64,000 bases of DNA from Clavelina lepadiformis (Eukaryota; Chordata; Ascidiacea; Aplousobranchia; Clavelinidae): positions 19,532,501 through 19,596,500 of the forward strand of contig NC_135241.1 in assembly GCF_947623445.1 (NCBI RefSeq), given 5' to 3'. Made by a program: the position numbers and the translations under genes. Positions 62,701-64,000 of this stretch are shown piece by piece (within the stretch, counting starts at the first letter, position 1; the number at the start of each line of letters is the position of its first letter). The notes under the pieces are model-generated. The model worked only from the letters and a program-made list of their open reading frames with translations. It was not told where the DNA came from and did not search any database.

Positions 62701-63094
62701 TTTTTAGGTCTAAGATTTCATAAAAACTCTACTTTTTCTATCTCTAGTTGTGTTTTCACAATTGCCAAAGTCATTTCCCGTGAATACATCTCTTAATACA
62801 ATCACTTCATTCTGTGTGCATAACATTGTCTGGCACAGATCAAGCTTTAATAAATGGCATTATCCAGACACCAGTTGCATGAACAACCTCATTGTGGGAT
62901 GAAGGCTGATCATTAAAAAAAATGGGTGCATAGTGTGCAACCATTCATTGCCATGGCACCAGGACACCTGTTAAAATCTGACTTTGTTACTTGAATAGTA
63001 ACTTGTTTTAATGGGTCGTATTTTTTGTTTTCCAGGTGGGAAACCAGATGACATTACTGTTTTGTTGTCAATGGTAACGGGAGCCAGTGAATGA
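56732..63094 (+). CDS. PPTC7: PPTC7, mitochondrial PP2C-type protein phosphatase
   Basis: PPTC7 is a metal-dependent Ser/Thr phosphatase of mitochondria that supports coenzyme Q synthesis and limits mitophagy through BNIP3/NIX. Seven in-phase exons: 56732-56876, 57125-57298, 57689-57868, 59633-59831, 60321-60444, 60762-60891 and 63036-63094; 336 residues (human 304). The start [14 protein letters not shown] matches human MFSVLSYGRLVARA, an amphipathic mitochondrial leader; an upstream in-frame ATG at 56660 exists, but the conserved start is preferred. PP2C motifs follow in order: [63 protein letters not shown] and [11 protein letters not shown], giving the metal-binding aspartates. The extra length is a serine- and proline-rich stretch before YGDDACF. 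Intron 3 contains hAT-like element H1 copy 2; intron 6 is 2.1 kb. Confidence 0.96.
57989..58466. mobile_element. hAT-like element H1, copy 2 (PPTC7 intron 3)
   Basis: 478 bp with ends CAGGGGTGGCCAGACC and GTTTGGCCACCCCTG, flanked by the exact 8 bp duplication GTCTATAG (57981-57988 and 58467-58474). It matches copy 1 along its length with only scattered changes and one or two short gaps, so both inserted fairly recently. Confidence 0.9.
58568..58594. repeat. Short tandem repeat (AAGTG)n
   Basis: Four to five copies of a 5 bp unit in PPTC7 intron 3, about 100 bp after element H1. Confidence 0.8.
60892..63035. other. Long intron 6 of PPTC7
   Basis: 2.1 kb without a recognised exon. It holds a short GAT microsatellite near 61406-61421 and R3 copy 2 (61775-62225). 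The short frames here have no family likeness. Confidence 0.6.
61775..62225. repeat. Dispersed repeat family R3, copy 2
   Basis: Starts with atttcttgttaacgtaactt and ends with ccaacttacggtgaaataat, as at 55630-55870, with different spacing; either copy may have lost or gained an internal part. Confidence 0.45.
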
Positions 63095-64000
63095 ATATGG
63101 AGGAACAAAAATATATTTTAGAACATGATCATTACAGTTAGAAAGAATAAGAAGCGTTCTTGAAGCCACCTAATCATTTTAACATTTGGAATGCAACATG
63201 CCAGTGTCAAAGCTGTCATCTCGTCTTAATGGAATGTTTTGAAGTCTTTAGTTGTCATTTTAACGTAATGTTTCAAAGTCACCTTCTAGGAGCACAAAGT
63301 TTGTGATAGTGTTGTCTTGATATTGCATAACCACCCTATATATGATGCCATCTTATAACAATTAATTAATATCTTCCTGTTTAGATATTTTTGCTGGTGA
63401 CGTTTTGTTTTGTTTTCCTGTAAACCTGCTAGGTTTGTTGAGTTTATTTTGTTTTTTAAGACACGCTTTTTTTGAAACCATCTTTTCTGGGGGTTTAAAG
63501 TTTGTATGTTGTGTGTAGAATAACTTGTCACAACATTATTGGCTAATTGTTTTTCACTGTGAATTATATCGAAATCCCAGCCGTGGCTGGTGTAATACCT
63601 CTTGTATATTACACACAAATTTTCAGTTTTTTGCATAGAAGTTTGCTCAGACTTGCAGGGTTGATAACCATCTAATAACTTAATAGTTATATAATTGTTC
63701 CATTTGCAATTGTTACTACACATTGGGGCTTCCTGTTCTTTTGTTTATAGGGATGTGCAAACAAATACTTTTGATGAAATTCGGTTGTTGCTATTTGTCA
63801 GCTTTCTACTGTAGTGGAGTTTCTGCCTTGCTGCTCTTTCTAATTTTACTTATTGTTTTTGTGAGCCATTTAAACATTTGAAATGGACTCATGACTACAT
63901 TCATAGACATCCAATTTTGCACATCCCTACATAGGCCCCCACACGATGTCAAAGTTCCACTATATTGTCATTTTTGATACCTAGCTGTTTTTGTGGTAAA
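63095..64000. other. PPTC7 3' region and downstream spacer
   Basis: Probably begins with the PPTC7 3' untranslated region. A 145-codon minus-strand frame at 63286-63723 is antisense to it and is not called. A small inverted-repeat element lies at 63748-63928. Confidence 0.5.
63748..63928. mobile_element. Small inverted-repeat element, TAGGGATGTGCAAA ends
   Basis: About 181 bp between TAGGGATGTGCAAA and its near-complement TTTTGCACATCCCTA. The ends resemble those of hAT-type MITEs, but no clear target duplication was found. Confidence 0.6.

Noticed and set aside
63286-63723. 145-codon minus-strand frame antisense to the PPTC7 3' region
   Set aside because: Lysine/asparagine/threonine-rich as expected from AT-rich DNA read backwards; no domain, no promoter or splice signs.

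Overview
The window is animal nuclear DNA: AT-rich, with intron-split genes (GT-AG junctions, short exons) separated by a few kilobases of repeat-bearing spacer. Seven to fifteen exons per gene, introns mostly 60 to 700 bp, strong similarity to human proteins and a meprin-like metalloprotease with MAM and MATH domains fit a compact invertebrate deuterostome genome. I lean towards a sea squirt (ascidian), but that is inference from style, not proof. No rRNA, CRISPR, operon of bacterial type, retrovirus or LTR element was seen.

Left block (1-18.1 kb), all on the minus strand: the 5' part of NAT10 (RNA cytidine acetyltransferase, cut by the window edge), a BICRA/BICRAL homologue (subunit of the non-canonical BAF chromatin remodeller) and a complete EIF3D (translation initiation). 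These are housekeeping genes for RNA modification, chromatin and translation. Between NAT10 and BICRA lies a spacer with repeated CTCF-like motifs; BICRA's first intron holds an unexplained 107-codon frame with a CRE palindrome just upstream.

Middle block (21.9-52.1 kb) is an accessory cluster of secreted or surface hydrolases: three group XV phospholipase A2 (PLA2G15-like) genes, two tandem on the plus strand and one inverted at the far side, enclosing two tandem meprin-like astacin proteases on the plus strand. Exon layout is identical among the lipases and between the proteases, so both sets arose by duplication. The protease pair carries blocks, introns included, that are almost identical next to diverged blocks, the pattern expected from gene conversion.

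Right block (56.7-63.1 kb): a complete PPTC7 (mitochondrial PP2C-type phosphatase) on the plus strand.

The spacers and introns carry many short non-autonomous DNA transposons whose ends and target duplications can be read directly: at least five hAT-like elements (two near-identical copies of one family), an element with arrays of 15-16 bp sub-repeats in its inverted arms, a TA-flanked element with CCGTATTTTACGG ends, and several tRNA-like (SINE-type) promoter relics. No clearly new enzymatic system was found. The most unusual items are the sub-repeat-armed element, the conversion mosaic in the protease pair, the CTCF-like cluster and the non-canonical splice donors.
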